Assembly: GCA_020342235.1 (NCBI GenBank)
Contig: CP073216.1
Span: 1,426,001 to 1,490,000, forward strand
Source: Saccharomycopsis phalli
Lineage: Eukaryota > Ascomycota > Saccharomycetes > Ascoideales > Saccharomycopsidaceae
Direction of reading: 5' to 3'
Length of the DNA: 64,000 bases
Made by a program: the position numbers and the translations under genes. Below the pieces are notes generated by a model, which did no database searches, was not told where the DNA came from, and saw only the letters and a list, made by a program, of their open reading frames with translations. Shown here in pieces: positions 23,165 through 32,519 of this stretch. Position 1 is the first letter of the stretch. Each line of letters opens with the position of its first letter.

Positions 23165-24252
23165 ATAATAATAATAATATTTATTTTTGTATTTAGCTAT
23201 ATATTGTCTCCGGCAATACGGTTATTCGACAGATATATTTTCACTCAGGAACATCCTGAGGCAGCATTGCTGTTGAAGAAAACCCTTTGTCAACCCTCAT
23301 ACGGTTGTTTGGGATTAAAAACTTCAATGGAGGCAGTTATATTGTTGGTGCTTGGTGCTTGTATGGACTGTGTAAGAAGCCTGGTCACTCTTGTTGTCGA
23401 ATGTGACCGCTAAATCTCATCATGTGTTGGAGGAATCATATTCCAACACGTTCTGGTAGAACTCAAGGAGTTTGTGGACTGATTTTTGGTCGGCAAACAC
23501 TTTGCCAAGCGTATTGCGTATGCCATGAGTGGAATCTAGTGTGTCATCGATGCGCGATAGAATTCGAGCTTCTAGGAGCTCTGGACATCGTAGGTCATGT
23601 ATGATGGAGGGGCAGGAGGTTTGGCCGAATGGAAAACACCTCATGCCTTATGGAGGGCGCATCATGAGGTAGTTACCGGGTTCGAGCCCCACCAAACCGC
23701 CCCAATACTCAAGAAAGTCTCCAGAAAGAGCACACTACGCCTCAGAAGGGCAATACAAGGAAGTCTCGCAAACGAGCAATGAACGACCCCGACGAGTCGT
23801 GCGCCCATCGTCACGAGATTCAGCGGCCGGATAGCGCCGGCATTTAGCCGAAGGATGGCCAGGCTTCTCGCATAACCAATAGCCAGTCACGTTAAACCAC
23901 TAACAACACTGCTCCCATTGAAGTTTTTCAGCCCATATAACCGTTTAGGGTTATAAAGGGTTTTCTTCAATAGAATGCTGCCTCAGGATGTTCCTGAGTG
24001 AAAATATATCTGTCGAATCACCGTGTTTCCGGAGACAATATATAGCTAAATACAGAACTAAATATACTTATCTTATCTTATGTATGATGGAGGGGGAGTG
24101 AATCCCACATCGTTTGCACTTTGGGTCATCATTGCCAAATAATTTGAGCAACGATCCGTCTGTGAGGCTCTTTCCGCTGAGTAGTTGTGATGCCAAACTG
24201 AGGATTGCCTTGGGGCCTGCAAGCGCTTCTGTGAGGAGGAGCTTGGTTTTCG
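23165..24252 (-). mobile_element. 5'-truncated LINE (ORF2 C-terminus and 3' UTR), split by a SINE
   Basis: On the minus strand the fragment encodes the end of a non-LTR reverse transcriptase ORF2. It begins near KLLLTEALAGPK, passes through TDGSLLKLFG and a CCHC-type knuckle (CKRCG, then IIH and a Cys in LRCPELLEAR), and ends ...YDSSNT-stop at about 23422. SINE copy B interrupts it between CCHC residues. A 3' UTR of ~250 bp follows, ending in aatacaaaaataa and a (TAA)n-like tail. Imperfect flanking repeats around cgcaccac (near 23154 and 24249) could be the target-site duplication. Its 3' UTR is clearly similar to the 3' half of SINE family 1. Confidence 0.8.
23609..24079 (+). mobile_element. 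SINE, family 1 (copy B), full length
   Basis: Same element as copy A, with A and B boxes, tRNA-like head, body and 3' tail ending in a short (TATCT)n-like run. The target-site duplication is atgtatgatgga, up to 16 bp if the ambiguous GGGG is counted (23597-23612 and 24080-24095). The target is the minus-strand LINE, whose coding sequence resumes on the other side. By eye I find no difference from copy A in the shared body, apart from the 5' duplication and the tail. Confidence 0.9.
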
Positions 24253-25252
24253 CACCACGCTTAAAACACAACTTAAGCTATCCGATTAAACCACGCCTCT
24301 TTACGTACTTGGCATGTTGAAGCCGATTCTAACATAAATTCTCAGCATCGCAGCAAAATTCTTTTGATTCAACTACTTTTAATGTGATGATATGGAATGT
24401 TCAATGGTTAATCAACCCGGGAAACCCATTCAAAGAGCACATATCCAAGACCATCACCAGATAGTGTTTGGAGTGGCGACAAAAGACCCCACTAGCACAC
24501 ATTTGAGACTTTTATCATTTTCTACATTGGCACATTGTACAGTGATTAATGCCACTTTATTAATATCATAATCTTGAAACAACACGAGCAAGCTCCCAAT
24601 GGCTGGCCATTTTGCACCATCTAAGTCCTTGGAAACCAGATGAGAAACTAACTGACAAACTTCAATCCCGGGTACTCCTTTTTTGGGCATTTTTTACATA
24701 ATTCACCATGGATGGCATCATGCTCAAATTTAAAGAAATTCTGGACCCAGGATAAGTCACCTACCATGGCAATACGCATGGCTATAGTTCATGAATAGTT
24801 ATTTTGTTGTTGTTTTCCAGTATTTTTCCTCCTAGGAGTTGGGCCCATTTGGGAGAATATTGGATGGGGAATAATAGGGTCGCTACGGGCACCTGTTTTA
24901 GCAAATGAGCCATGTATTATTGACGAATTATCACCAGAAAGATGATACACCAGGCCAACCACTAGCAATATCAGGTTACTGTATATCTTCTACTGTCAAA
25001 CATCTACAATGCTTCACTTTTATATTGACATATCTCGTTGCTATAATCCCAATGATGCAAATCAACTACTGCAACATGGTGCTTGCCTACCCTTTTTGCT
25101 TGTTCGTTTGGACAAGATAAAAAACCTACTATCCATCTCGTCATAATGCTCACAATAGTCTTAGGCAGTATTCTTTGGTATGCAATATTTTAATCAGTGG
25201 GCACATAGGCATAGCCTCTTGCAACAAAATCTGGTGGATTTGTATCTTTTTA

Positions 25253-25906
25253 TTATGGATTTGTACCTTTGTCTTGTGTATTTGAACCTTTGTCTTGTGT
25301 ATTTGAACCTTTGTCTTGTGTATTTGTACCTTTGTCTTGTGTATTTGTATCTTTTTCTTTTGTATTTGGACCATCTCCATTGACAGCTCCCTCGGTGTCT
25401 GACGAAAGTTCCTCTGAGTCCAGAGATAACTCACCCTCATCCAGGCTATCGCTAGACCAAACCAGAACTTCGTTTGGATTCTCTGGCCCAGAATAATATC
25501 CTTCATCAAACCACTGATAGTCGTCTAGTTGCGAACGGTCTTCTCTCTTTGCAAGGTCATCTGCATCAGGCAAGTCATTTGAATCGGAAAGGTCGTTTGA
25601 ATCGGAAAGGTCGTTTGAATCGGAAAGGTTTTCTGAATCGGAAAAGTCATCTGAATTGAACGACTCACCATTTAATTGAGGCCCTGGGATGTATGCTGGA
25701 GCGTATCCCCAGTTGGCAGCGTCAAAAGTGGAGTCTTCGGCAATTGGAGCTGCGGAAGTGGCAGAGTCTTTAGCAACTAGAGCAGTAGAAGTGGCAGAAC
25801 CTTCAGTAGTTGAAGCTGCGGAAGTGGTGGAGCTTTCGGCAATTGGAGCTGCGTTTGCAGTCAAGGCAGCAATGGAAGCAAGAATAATAGCAGAGGTGAA
25901 TTTCAT
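25253..25906 (-). CDS. Secreted acidic Ser/Asp-rich repeat protein
   Basis: 217 aa with a clear signal peptide (MKFTSAIILASIAALTANA, cleavage likely after Ala-Asn-Ala or a few residues later). A Ser/Thr/Ala-rich segment follows with repeated AxIAE/STxSA patterns. Next is a run of SDSNDL repeats (7 residues), then AKRED, a possible Kex2 dibasic site, near residue 117. An acidic middle (WFDEGYYSGPENP) leads to a C-terminus made of five NTQDKGT/S heptads (21-bp DNA repeats). No domain recognised and no GPI-anchor signal seen. Likely secreted or wall-associated and heavily O-mannosylated. A TATA-like element (TATATAAA) lies about 75 bp upstream. The repeat-rich 3' end is also open in another frame, which is a shadow. 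Confidence 0.75.
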   Translation of the reverse strand: MKFTSAIILASIAALTANAAPIAESSTTSAASTTEGSATSTALVAKDSATSAAPIAEDSTFDAANWGYAPAYIPGPQLNGESFNSDDFSDSENLSDSNDLSDSNDLSDSNDLPDADDLAKREDRSQLDDYQWFDEGYYSGPENPNEVLVWSSDSLDEGELSLDSEELSSDTEGAVNGDGPNTKEKDTNTQDKGTNTQDKGSNTQDKGSNTQDKGTNP

Positions 25907-26589
25907 AATGAGACTAGGCTTTGTTGATTAAACTGGTTTGATTGTTTGTTGATGGGTATATTTTGAGATTTTTCGTTGTTTATATAGTGAATATTGTAGG
26001 GCACTTTATGCACGGCAACTCACTGGCTATGCTGATGACATGCCGTAAGTGTCTAAAAATATTTTTGAAAGAATGAATAATGGAATGATTGAATGTGATG
26101 TAGAATGAATAATGGATTTAATTAGAGAATAAACTAGAGAATGGTATTACTAGAACGGAAAATCAATAGAGGATCAAAAACAAATGAGCACAAGAGAGAG
26201 ATTGGTACAACTCACTCGTTATGTATAGGAATTCTTACAGTTGTTGCCATTGAGTAATCTTCTGCATACGGATTCCAGTGCCAGACCTCGGATTTGCCGT
26301 TATTATGTGATATAGTCGATCCAATATGGCCAAGTTATCGACCACGCTCTAATCTTAAGTAATGGAACAATTCCTAGATAAGCAAAGCTCACAAAGAAGA
26401 TAGAGAAACGTGTTTTTGATCTAGCTGCTATTGTGTCTATTTATATTCCTTCTAAAGTAGGGGTCCAATTCCCCAGTCCCTTCAGAGCAGGGCTCACTTG
26501 TATCTATCTTCCGTCTGAAAGGTAGAACTTATGTTCCAAGCTCCTAGAGACTGATTCCTTTTGAGAATAGACAAATAATAGATACAATA

Positions 26590-26665
26590 ATAGACTCTGC
26601 AAATATAATCGTCAAATCATCGTGGTTTCTGAGACAATATGGCTAAATACAAAAATAAACATTAT
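26590..26665 (+). mobile_element. Family-1 SINE/LINE tail fragment
   Basis: About 75 bp matching the common 3' end, with recognisable 'gagacaatatggctaaatac' followed by aaaaataaa. Too short to tell the SINE from its partner LINE. Confidence 0.6.
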
Positions 26666-26734
26666 GATAAAGTAAATCTCATCATCCTTGGGGCTTTCTC
26701 TCGACTTGAATTTACCGCTGCCTTTTATTATTTA

Positions 26735-26768
26735 AACGGCGAAATATCAATTTCCTTTTTTCGAGCCT
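26735..26768 (+). mobile_element. Old family-2 SINE tail, interrupted
   Basis: 'gcgaaatatcaat...gagcctagtata' matches the 3' end of the family-2 SINE that follows it. The newer copy inserted just after this point. Confidence 0.55.
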
Positions 26769-26780
26769 AGTATACTCTAA

Positions 26781-27116
26781 GGGGGCAGGAGCATGGTCGA
26801 ATTGGAGCACGTTCCATCCACGACAGAAACGGGGAACGTCCGAGGTTCGACTCCCTCTGCTGCCCCCCTTTGGTTAGCCAGCCGGGCAGGTACTTCTGTA
26901 ATGGAGGGAGACCCCATAGGCGACCAGAGTCAAACCATGAAAGACCACACTTAAGACCTCGTTGGAAGTTTTTCTGCCCATTTGAAGGGTTTTCTTTCAA
27001 CACTCAACGTAGCGGCGCTGCTCATAGTTCAAGCAGTGAAATATCAATCTCTTCGGAGCCTAGTATAGCTATAGACCACAAATAAATAATAATAATAATG
27101 ATGAAAAAAAAAAAAA
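26781..27116 (+). mobile_element. SINE, family 2 (copy C), full length
   Basis: The 87-nt tRNA-like head has perfectly complementary ends (GGGGGCAG with CTGCCCCC), an A-box-like tggtcgaattgg and a consensus B box ggttcgactcc. A body of about 230 bp follows with gttggaagtttttctgccc and ggcgctgctcatag, then gcctagtatagctat and a tail of (ATA)n and A14. A 12-bp target-site duplication, agtatactctaa, lies at 26769-26780 and 27117-27128. The body differs from family 1 but shares the gaagtttttctgccca...gggttttctttcaa region, so the two families are related in the middle. Confidence 0.88.
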
Positions 27117-27512
27117 AGTATACTCTAAAAATAAATATTGCATGCTTGCCTTTGAGGATATGGCTGCAGTTCATTTAGTCACGTGCAACACACGTGTATT
27201 TTAGGGTGCCAGAGGGAAGGTGCCATTGATTGTTGTTGCTATTTACTAGCCACATTTACTAGCCACATATACTAGCCAATCCTGATGAACTTGCAATTGG
27301 ATATTTTTACTCTTATCCACGATGAAACAATGGAATCAGTCGTTACGTCATCTCTGGGAACTGGAAATTTCAACGAGATAGTGATACTATCCTCAGACTT
27401 GCCGTAATTTTTTGGTGGTCCGTCACCTTATGTGTCATACATTCTTGCTAACATGCATCACCTCTATAATATAAAAGTACCTTCATAATTCATCGGCAAC
27501 AATACTCTCAAC

Positions 27513-27575
27513 GTTTAGAAATACCTTTAATGCTTAGAAATACCTTTAATGTTTAGAAATACCTTTAATGTTCAA
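27513..27575. repeat. 19-bp tandem repeat
   Basis: Three and a half copies of gtttagaaatacctttaat. Confidence 0.85.
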
Positions 27576-27828
27576 AAATCTCATTTAAAATCGGATATTT
27601 CTTTTGATTGCATATCCACTCTTGTCTACTAACCCAAAGTCTAGTAGATATACAAATACATGTGTCTTACAGATCCAACGGCAGGCATCATAATGTCTTT
27701 ACACTGTTAATATCACTCTAATTACTACCCAAAAGAATAAAACCAACCACAACTATTTGCATCCAATGTGTAGTTTGTCAACATCACCTCTTCATGGCCC
27801 TCGTATGTATCAAAATGTCATCTTGGAC

Positions 27829-29694
27829 CTATAAAACCGCTTGCTCGACAATCAACTTCTCGCGTAGTTCAATAATCTCCTTCCCACTAAACCCCAATTG
27901 CTTCATGTACTCCTCAATACCCCCCAACTCCCGGTTGAACCTGTCCACAGTCACCAACATCGTCTCATAATTGCTGCTCACCATGTTGTTCATCCCGTCA
28001 ATCTCCACATCGTAGCCTGGCTTACCCTTGCCAAGGTATTCATTCACCAATTGCCGTGCCTTTTCGGGAGAAACGTCGCCGAGTCCAGAATGTTGTACAA
28101 ACTTTTGCGAGAATTTGTCCACCTGGTTAGAAAATCCCGCCCGGAGACGTGGAAGCTCGGGAATAAGTCCGATTGTCGTCAACGAGTACTCTCTTGCAAC
28201 GGTGTGGGCATCCACTCCACACAAGAGAAGAATCAACATGGCAATGACACCAGTCCGATCCTTTCCTGCGGCACAATGGAACACAAACACGTCGTCTGTC
28301 TCAAGAATCACTCGGAAGATCCGTGTGAAACACGGTTGGCCGTTCTGGAGAAAGTCAATGTACACGTCAGGGATCCGCGAAACGTCACTGAGAAGATTTT
28401 CGTACCGCAAGAAAATCGCTTCTGGCAGAAGATCGGTCTTGGCAAACATTGGATTGTGTTCATATACCACGCCAAAACGCAGTCCTGACTCTGGGAAGCT
28501 ACTGGCCTTGGTTTCCGACTCCGACCGAATGTCAAACACTCGGGAGATTCCTAAATGGCGCATCTGGTGTAATCCCTTGACGGTGATGCCGCCCAAGTTT
28601 GCGCTTCGAAAGATTTGCCCTGGTTTCACGATCCCGTACAAGCCTCTGTACCCTCCAATATCACGGAAATTGTTAACTCCCTCGACTTTTTTCCACCGTA
28701 AAACCCGGCTCACGGTCTCGCTGCGCGCCTCAAAGTGCTCCAATCCACGGAGAAGCCATTCGGAAATCGTCAGGGTCACTTCGTGATTGTAATTCACCAA
28801 CCCACGACTATTTAGCGGATGGCCCTTTAGGTTCTCACCCTGGCCGTAGAAGTTGTGATCCGCATCGGCAATAAGCACAAGCTTGTGGCAATCTCCTAGA
28901 GCATTGGCGAATTTGGCACTATCTTCGACCTCCACTTTTGTATCTAGTAGCCCAAACACCGTCAACACGCTGTAAAACTGCAGATCTCGTAGTAGCTGAA
29001 GATCCCATTCGCCCTCATAGATTTGTGCCGCAGTATCCTCAGTCTCTTTAACCGGCACAAACAACTTCTCGCCGTACTTTCCGTCCCGGTATACATCCAA
29101 CTCGAACCCGCCATCCAGACGCCAAGAAGGAATAAATCTATTGGCCCAGTGCACAACACCCGGCCCAAAAAACCGCCCAGAGACGTTGACGATATTTGGT
29201 ACAAGAATCGCCAGAGGATCGTGGTTCAAATGCTTCTTCCACTGGGTGATCAGCCACTTGAATAGCGGCACAACCCCTCGAGAATGGCCAATGAGCGTGT
29301 TTATAAACACACGGTGGCCAATTGCCGCCTCACTGTTTGCATTCCAGTACTGAAGCACGAGATCTAAGTCCTCGGTATCTCGAGCAATTAGTCTCCCAGA
29401 AGCCGCAGAATCGTCTCCAGAAGCGGTGGAATCATCTCCCGAATCACCACAGCCACGGAAATCAAATCTAAACGAGTACGAGCCATTGTTCTTTGCCAAT
29501 TGCTGCGCGGTTAGCTTCAAAAAGGTGTAGTTTTTGTGTCCCCCAATCCCATGGACAAGCACCGCCAAATTCTGGCTAGGAGTCTCGGGCTCAGTGAGAA
29601 TTCCCACAAGACCTTTTCCAGTGCCAAATGGAATCTCAAAGACCCGTTCGTTTTTCTCCAACTTTAAATTCCCGTAGTCCTCAGTAACCTCCAT
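27829..29694 (-). CDS. Alpha/beta hydrolase fused to a tyrosine-type phosphatase
   Basis: 621 aa in two domains. Residues ~20-300 are a serine hydrolase of the alpha/beta fold: oxyanion HG (LVHGIGGHK, 47-53), nucleophile GHSRG (Ser138), a distal Asp and His280 in DADHNF. A GDDS-T/A-ASG tandem repeat sits at ~85-100. Residues ~345-621 match the fungal/bacterial tyrosine phosphatase family with NFRDIGGY, RSANLGG, DIRSESE and the P-loop HCAAGKDRTG (Cys474). Both catalytic sets look intact. The phosphatase family acts on phosphotyrosine or phosphoinositides; the hydrolase substrate is unknown. No signal peptide, so probably cytosolic. There is one continuous frame with no intron sign. A CACGTG E-box lies 41 bp upstream. 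Confidence 0.85.
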   Translation of the reverse strand: MEVTEDYGNLKLEKNERVFEIPFGTGKGLVGILTEPETPSQNLAVLVHGIGGHKNYTFLKLTAQQLAKNNGSYSFRFDFRGCGDSGDDSTASGDDSAASGRLIARDTEDLDLVLQYWNANSEAAIGHRVFINTLIGHSRGVVPLFKWLITQWKKHLNHDPLAILVPNIVNVSGRFFGPGVVHWANRFIPSWRLDGGFELDVYRDGKYGEKLFVPVKETEDTAAQIYEGEWDLQLLRDLQFYSVLTVFGLLDTKVEVEDSAKFANALGDCHKLVLIADADHNFYGQGENLKGHPLNSRGLVNYNHEVTLTISEWLLRGLEHFEARSETVSRVLRWKKVEGVNNFRDIGGYRGLYGIVKPGQIFRSANLGGITVKGLHQMRHLGISRVFDIRSESETKASSFPESGLRFGVVYEHNPMFAKTDLLPEAIFLRYENLLSDVSRIPDVYIDFLQNGQPCFTRIFRVILETDDVFVFHCAAGKDRTGVIAMLILLLCGVDAHTVAREYSLTTIGLIPELPRLRAGFSNQVDKFSQKFVQHSGLGDVSPEKARQLVNEYLGKGKPGYDVEIDGMNNMVSSNYETMLVTVDRFNRELGGIEEYMKQLGFSGKEIIELREKLIVEQAVL

Positions 29695-29734
29695 GTCAGA
29701 TCTCCTTTGAAGAACTGCCTTTTATGTATATAGT

Positions 29735-29740
29735 CACGTG
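29735..29740. promoter_or_regulatory. CACGTG E-box upstream of the hydrolase-phosphatase gene
   Basis: Palindromic CACGTG within TATAGTCACGTGAT, the type bound by Cbf1 and other bHLH factors in yeasts. The same hexamer occurs upstream of RPL12, the C3HC gene and FUM1. Confidence 0.45.
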
Positions 29741-30737
29741 ATAATCCGATGGGGCAGCTCAAGCCTATTACCCGGGTTACTGCAGATGGGCCATTGGCAT
29801 GTGCATTACCCTGTCATGTCCAACAGATGTTACTCCAGAGGTTACCAATTGTTGTTATTCCTTTGTATTTAGCCATGAACTTTGAAGCACAGTGATTAGA
29901 TGTATGCATTTTTTTTTTGGAAATCCCAAGGTGCTTTACTATTGAAAACAGTATTATCTGCTTCTGGTTTCTGACAGTAGCTGGCAGTAACTGACAGTAA
30001 ATGGCAATAAATGACAGTAAATGGCTGCCCTTTGTTCCTGAGTAATTTGCTGTATTCACTGTACCATCATTCATTTAAAACTTCATGAGTCTGTGGACTG
30101 AGGGATATGAATCCTGAACCCAGACTCATCAAAGTACCAGGGCAATCTTGGGCATGAAATTACATATTTACCAATGCTATTCAAACCAGAGTGTCAATCA
30201 ACTACTTTGGACTTTTGGAATTCCTTGTTTAGAAACTGTCTTGTTTTACGTAGACCAATATGTAATGTCTACAGCTTAGTTGAATATGCAATGCCCAAAG
30301 CTTAGTAGATCACTAGTTTGTCCTTTTCCAATGCTAGTGACAATCAGTCATTACACTTTTCTACAACTAAATATTAAAAGGTTGTAGCGGGTTCTTTACC
30401 TTAGTCCACTTGGACGTTATGACATTATTTTGGACATTAGCTATGATTCCAGAAAAATGTTACATAATGTAACCAATGTAATACTAATGGTGATGCTACT
30501 TAAGTACTGTATATTGCAGCAAAAGATCGCATGTGTGCCAAACATTTATCATCAAGGTTTCCAAGAGAAGAATATGTGAATAGAAATCTAAATGGTGATG
30601 ATAAAGCAAAGAGTAAAGTGTGATGTAAACAATAAGACATGGTGTAAACAAGTCGTGTGTAAACAAGTCGCGTGTAAACAAGTCGCATAAAAATCTCCAA
30701 CATTACCAGCTAAAAGCCTCACCAACATCATTCCACA
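29741..30737. other. Intergenic, AT-rich
   Basis: No gene seen. A short 'actgacagtaaatggc' repeat lies near 29.97-30.02 kb and 'gtcgtgtgtaaacaa' repeats near 30.65 kb, just beyond the DBP6 stop. Confidence 0.5.
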
Positions 30738-32519
30738 TTACAATTCCGAAAACACAGCATCCTTCAAATCAGCCAAAGCCTCTTTATAGCTCTCCCTCTC
30801 ATTGTCACTTACATCCACCTTCACCTGCCCCACAGCACCACTTCTGCTGATCTCATTGACAATTTTATTAAACCATTTTCGCTCATTATTGCCGCAAATA
30901 AAACTGAGCGCCTCTCCATGCTGATTTGCACGTCCCGTTCTGCCCACTCTATGGGTGTATTCGGCAGAAGCGTTTGGCAAGTCGTAGTTGATTACTTGCT
31001 GGATATTGGCAATATCAATACCACGAGAAACCAAATCTGTGGCCACAAGAACGTCAATGTGACCAGCAGAGAATTTATTAATGATTTTCTTCTTGTCATT
31101 AGTCGAAAGCGTACTGTTCAAGTACTGTACTGCCAATTGGCCGCTGAGTTTTTGCGCAAGAATCTTCAACAACTTGGCGAGTCGAAGCGACGACTCGTTA
31201 GACCGGGTGAACACTAGCGCGTTTTTACCGTGTGTGAGCAACAATTTGGCCAAGAAAAGCGGCTTGTAGGACTCCTGGTCCTTTGGCAAAAATACTTCGT
31301 GCTCCTTCAAGTTCAGTGGGATCTTGAATATCTTGCCGGACTTTTCGTCGTCTATAATCAAAAGCCGCGGCTGGTGGAAGTTCAAGAGCGTCAACTTATC
31401 CACATCGTTTTGTAGCGTGGCAGAGAATAAAAGCTTTTGTACTTGCACACCGTACCACTGCAGACGATCGGTGTACCTGTTTTGCTGGGCTTCAATCTGC
31501 TCATTGAGCACCGAAACCCAGTCCTGGAACGACTGGTTCAACAACCGGTCCACCTCGTCAATCACCAAATACTTCAAGTACCGAAGATCAAGCGTCCCTG
31601 ACAGAAAGTAGTCCACAAGTCTTCCTGGAGTGGTAATGAGTATATCTGGCTGCACAGTGGCGATTTTCTCCATCTCCCTTTGAAGTGAGACGTTGCTGTT
31701 TGAAGCAACCACGTGCAAATTAATGTTTCGAAGTAACTGCAGCACGGTTTGCAGCACTTGGGACACCAATGGACGCGTAGGAACGAGAATAATACACGAT
31801 AGTTTCGGGACGACTCTTCCAGCCAAATCAAGCAATACAGGGAGTAAGTACGCCAACGTTTTACCCGACCCTGTGGCGGCATTCACAAGTAAATCGCCAT
31901 TACGGAACGGCACTTTCTTGCCAAAACGTGGATTGGAGGTGACCAAAGCGTCATAAACAGCAACCTGAACAGAAAATGCCTCCGAAAACTGCTTCTCCAC
32001 GTTTTCAACTATCTGTGAGTGGCCGATTTTCATTGACAGAAATGGTCTTGTGGTGGTGGAAGAGTAGTAAACTGGTGACGCAAGCCAGTCAAGCAGATTT
32101 GACTTGGTCGAGCGAAGAAGTTTATCATGTGGAAGTTCAGGCTGTGGAATTGGCGCAATATTTCGAGATTCGACAACGTCCTGTTGAGGTTCCTGTTCTT
32201 CGGTGGGGCTTTGGTCTTTTTGGTTCCTTACTTCATCCAATCGCTTGAATATTGATGCAAACTTGGCGGGATGTGAAATGTCCTTCATTTCCACATCCTG
32301 AGGCTCTGTTATTTTCTTTTGTGACTCGTTTTCAGAGTCGCTTTCAGAATCTGATTCAGACGCTTCCGACGCCGATTCCTTGTCTGACTCGCGCTCTGAC
32401 GCTGATTCCAGCTCAGATTTTTCCTGCTGCTTCACACTCTCTTGCTCATTTTCACTCTCACTTTCACTCTCACTATACAGGCGTTTTTTCAGCCCTGGAT
32501 CGTACCTAGTTGCAAACAT
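30738..32519 (-). CDS. DBP6: ATP-dependent RNA helicase Dbp6
   Basis: 593 aa, the DEAD-box helicase that acts in early 60S ribosomal subunit assembly in the nucleolus. The N-terminal ~120 residues are very acidic and Ser/Glu-rich, as in yeast Dbp6. The core shows motif I ATGSGKT (215-221), Ia PTRPL, Ib TPGR, motif II DEVD (321-324, instead of DEAD), the Dbp6-like RLLNQSFQDW, motif III SAT, motif V-VI TDLVSRGID and HRVGRTGR. The start MFATRYDPG resembles the family start. Length is near the S. cerevisiae protein (about 630). It is a single exon. Confidence 0.92.
   Translation of the reverse strand: MFATRYDPGLKKRLYSESESESENEQESVKQQEKSELESASERESDKESASEASESDSESDSENESQKKITEPQDVEMKDISHPAKFASIFKRLDEVRNQKDQSPTEEQEPQQDVVESRNIAPIPQPELPHDKLLRSTKSNLLDWLASPVYYSSTTTRPFLSMKIGHSQIVENVEKQFSEAFSVQVAVYDALVTSNPRFGKKVPFRNGDLLVNAATGSGKTLAYLLPVLLDLAGRVVPKLSCIILVPTRPLVSQVLQTVLQLLRNINLHVVASNSNVSLQREMEKIATVQPDILITTPGRLVDYFLSGTLDLRYLKYLVIDEVDRLLNQSFQDWVSVLNEQIEAQQNRYTDRLQWYGVQVQKLLFSATLQNDVDKLTLLNFHQPRLLIIDDEKSGKIFKIPLNLKEHEVFLPKDQESYKPLFLAKLLLTHGKNALVFTRSNESSLRLAKLLKILAQKLSGQLAVQYLNSTLSTNDKKKIINKFSAGHIDVLVATDLVSRGIDIANIQQVINYDLPNASAEYTHRVGRTGRANQHGEALSFICGNNERKWFNKIVNEISRSGAVGQVKVDVSDNERESYKEALADLKDAVFSEL

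Larger units (their letters stand above)
20395..25252. other. Intergenic region with LINE and SINE remains
   Basis: No host gene is supported. Apart from the ADH promoter (20.4-20.8 kb), the region holds LINE fragments (21.7-22.1, 22.3 and 23.2-24.25 kb), a full SINE, a short minisatellite near 22.2 kb and AT-rich unique sequence (24.3-25.2 kb) in which I see nothing. Confidence 0.6.
25907..27828. other. Intergenic region with nested SINE remains
   Basis: It contains the promoter of the secreted protein (TATA near 25980), a family-1 tail fragment (26590-26665), an old family-2 tail (26735-26768), a full family-2 SINE (26781-27116) and a 19-bp tandem repeat (27513-27575). The rest is AT-rich with no visible feature. 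Confidence 0.6.

Noticed and set aside
25253-25906. Alpha-type mating pheromone precursor
   Set aside because: It has a signal peptide and repeats, but only one Kex2-like site and no repeated peptide flanked by KR sites.
26781-26867. tRNA gene call for the family-2 SINE head
   Set aside because: Good acceptor-like stem and B box, yet no proper anticodon loop, and it is the head of a longer element with a tail and target duplication.
29850-30075. Possible retroposon tail ('tgtatttagccat', T-run, 'actgacagtaa' repeats)
   Set aside because: Only a few short matches to the family-1 tail, not in the right order.
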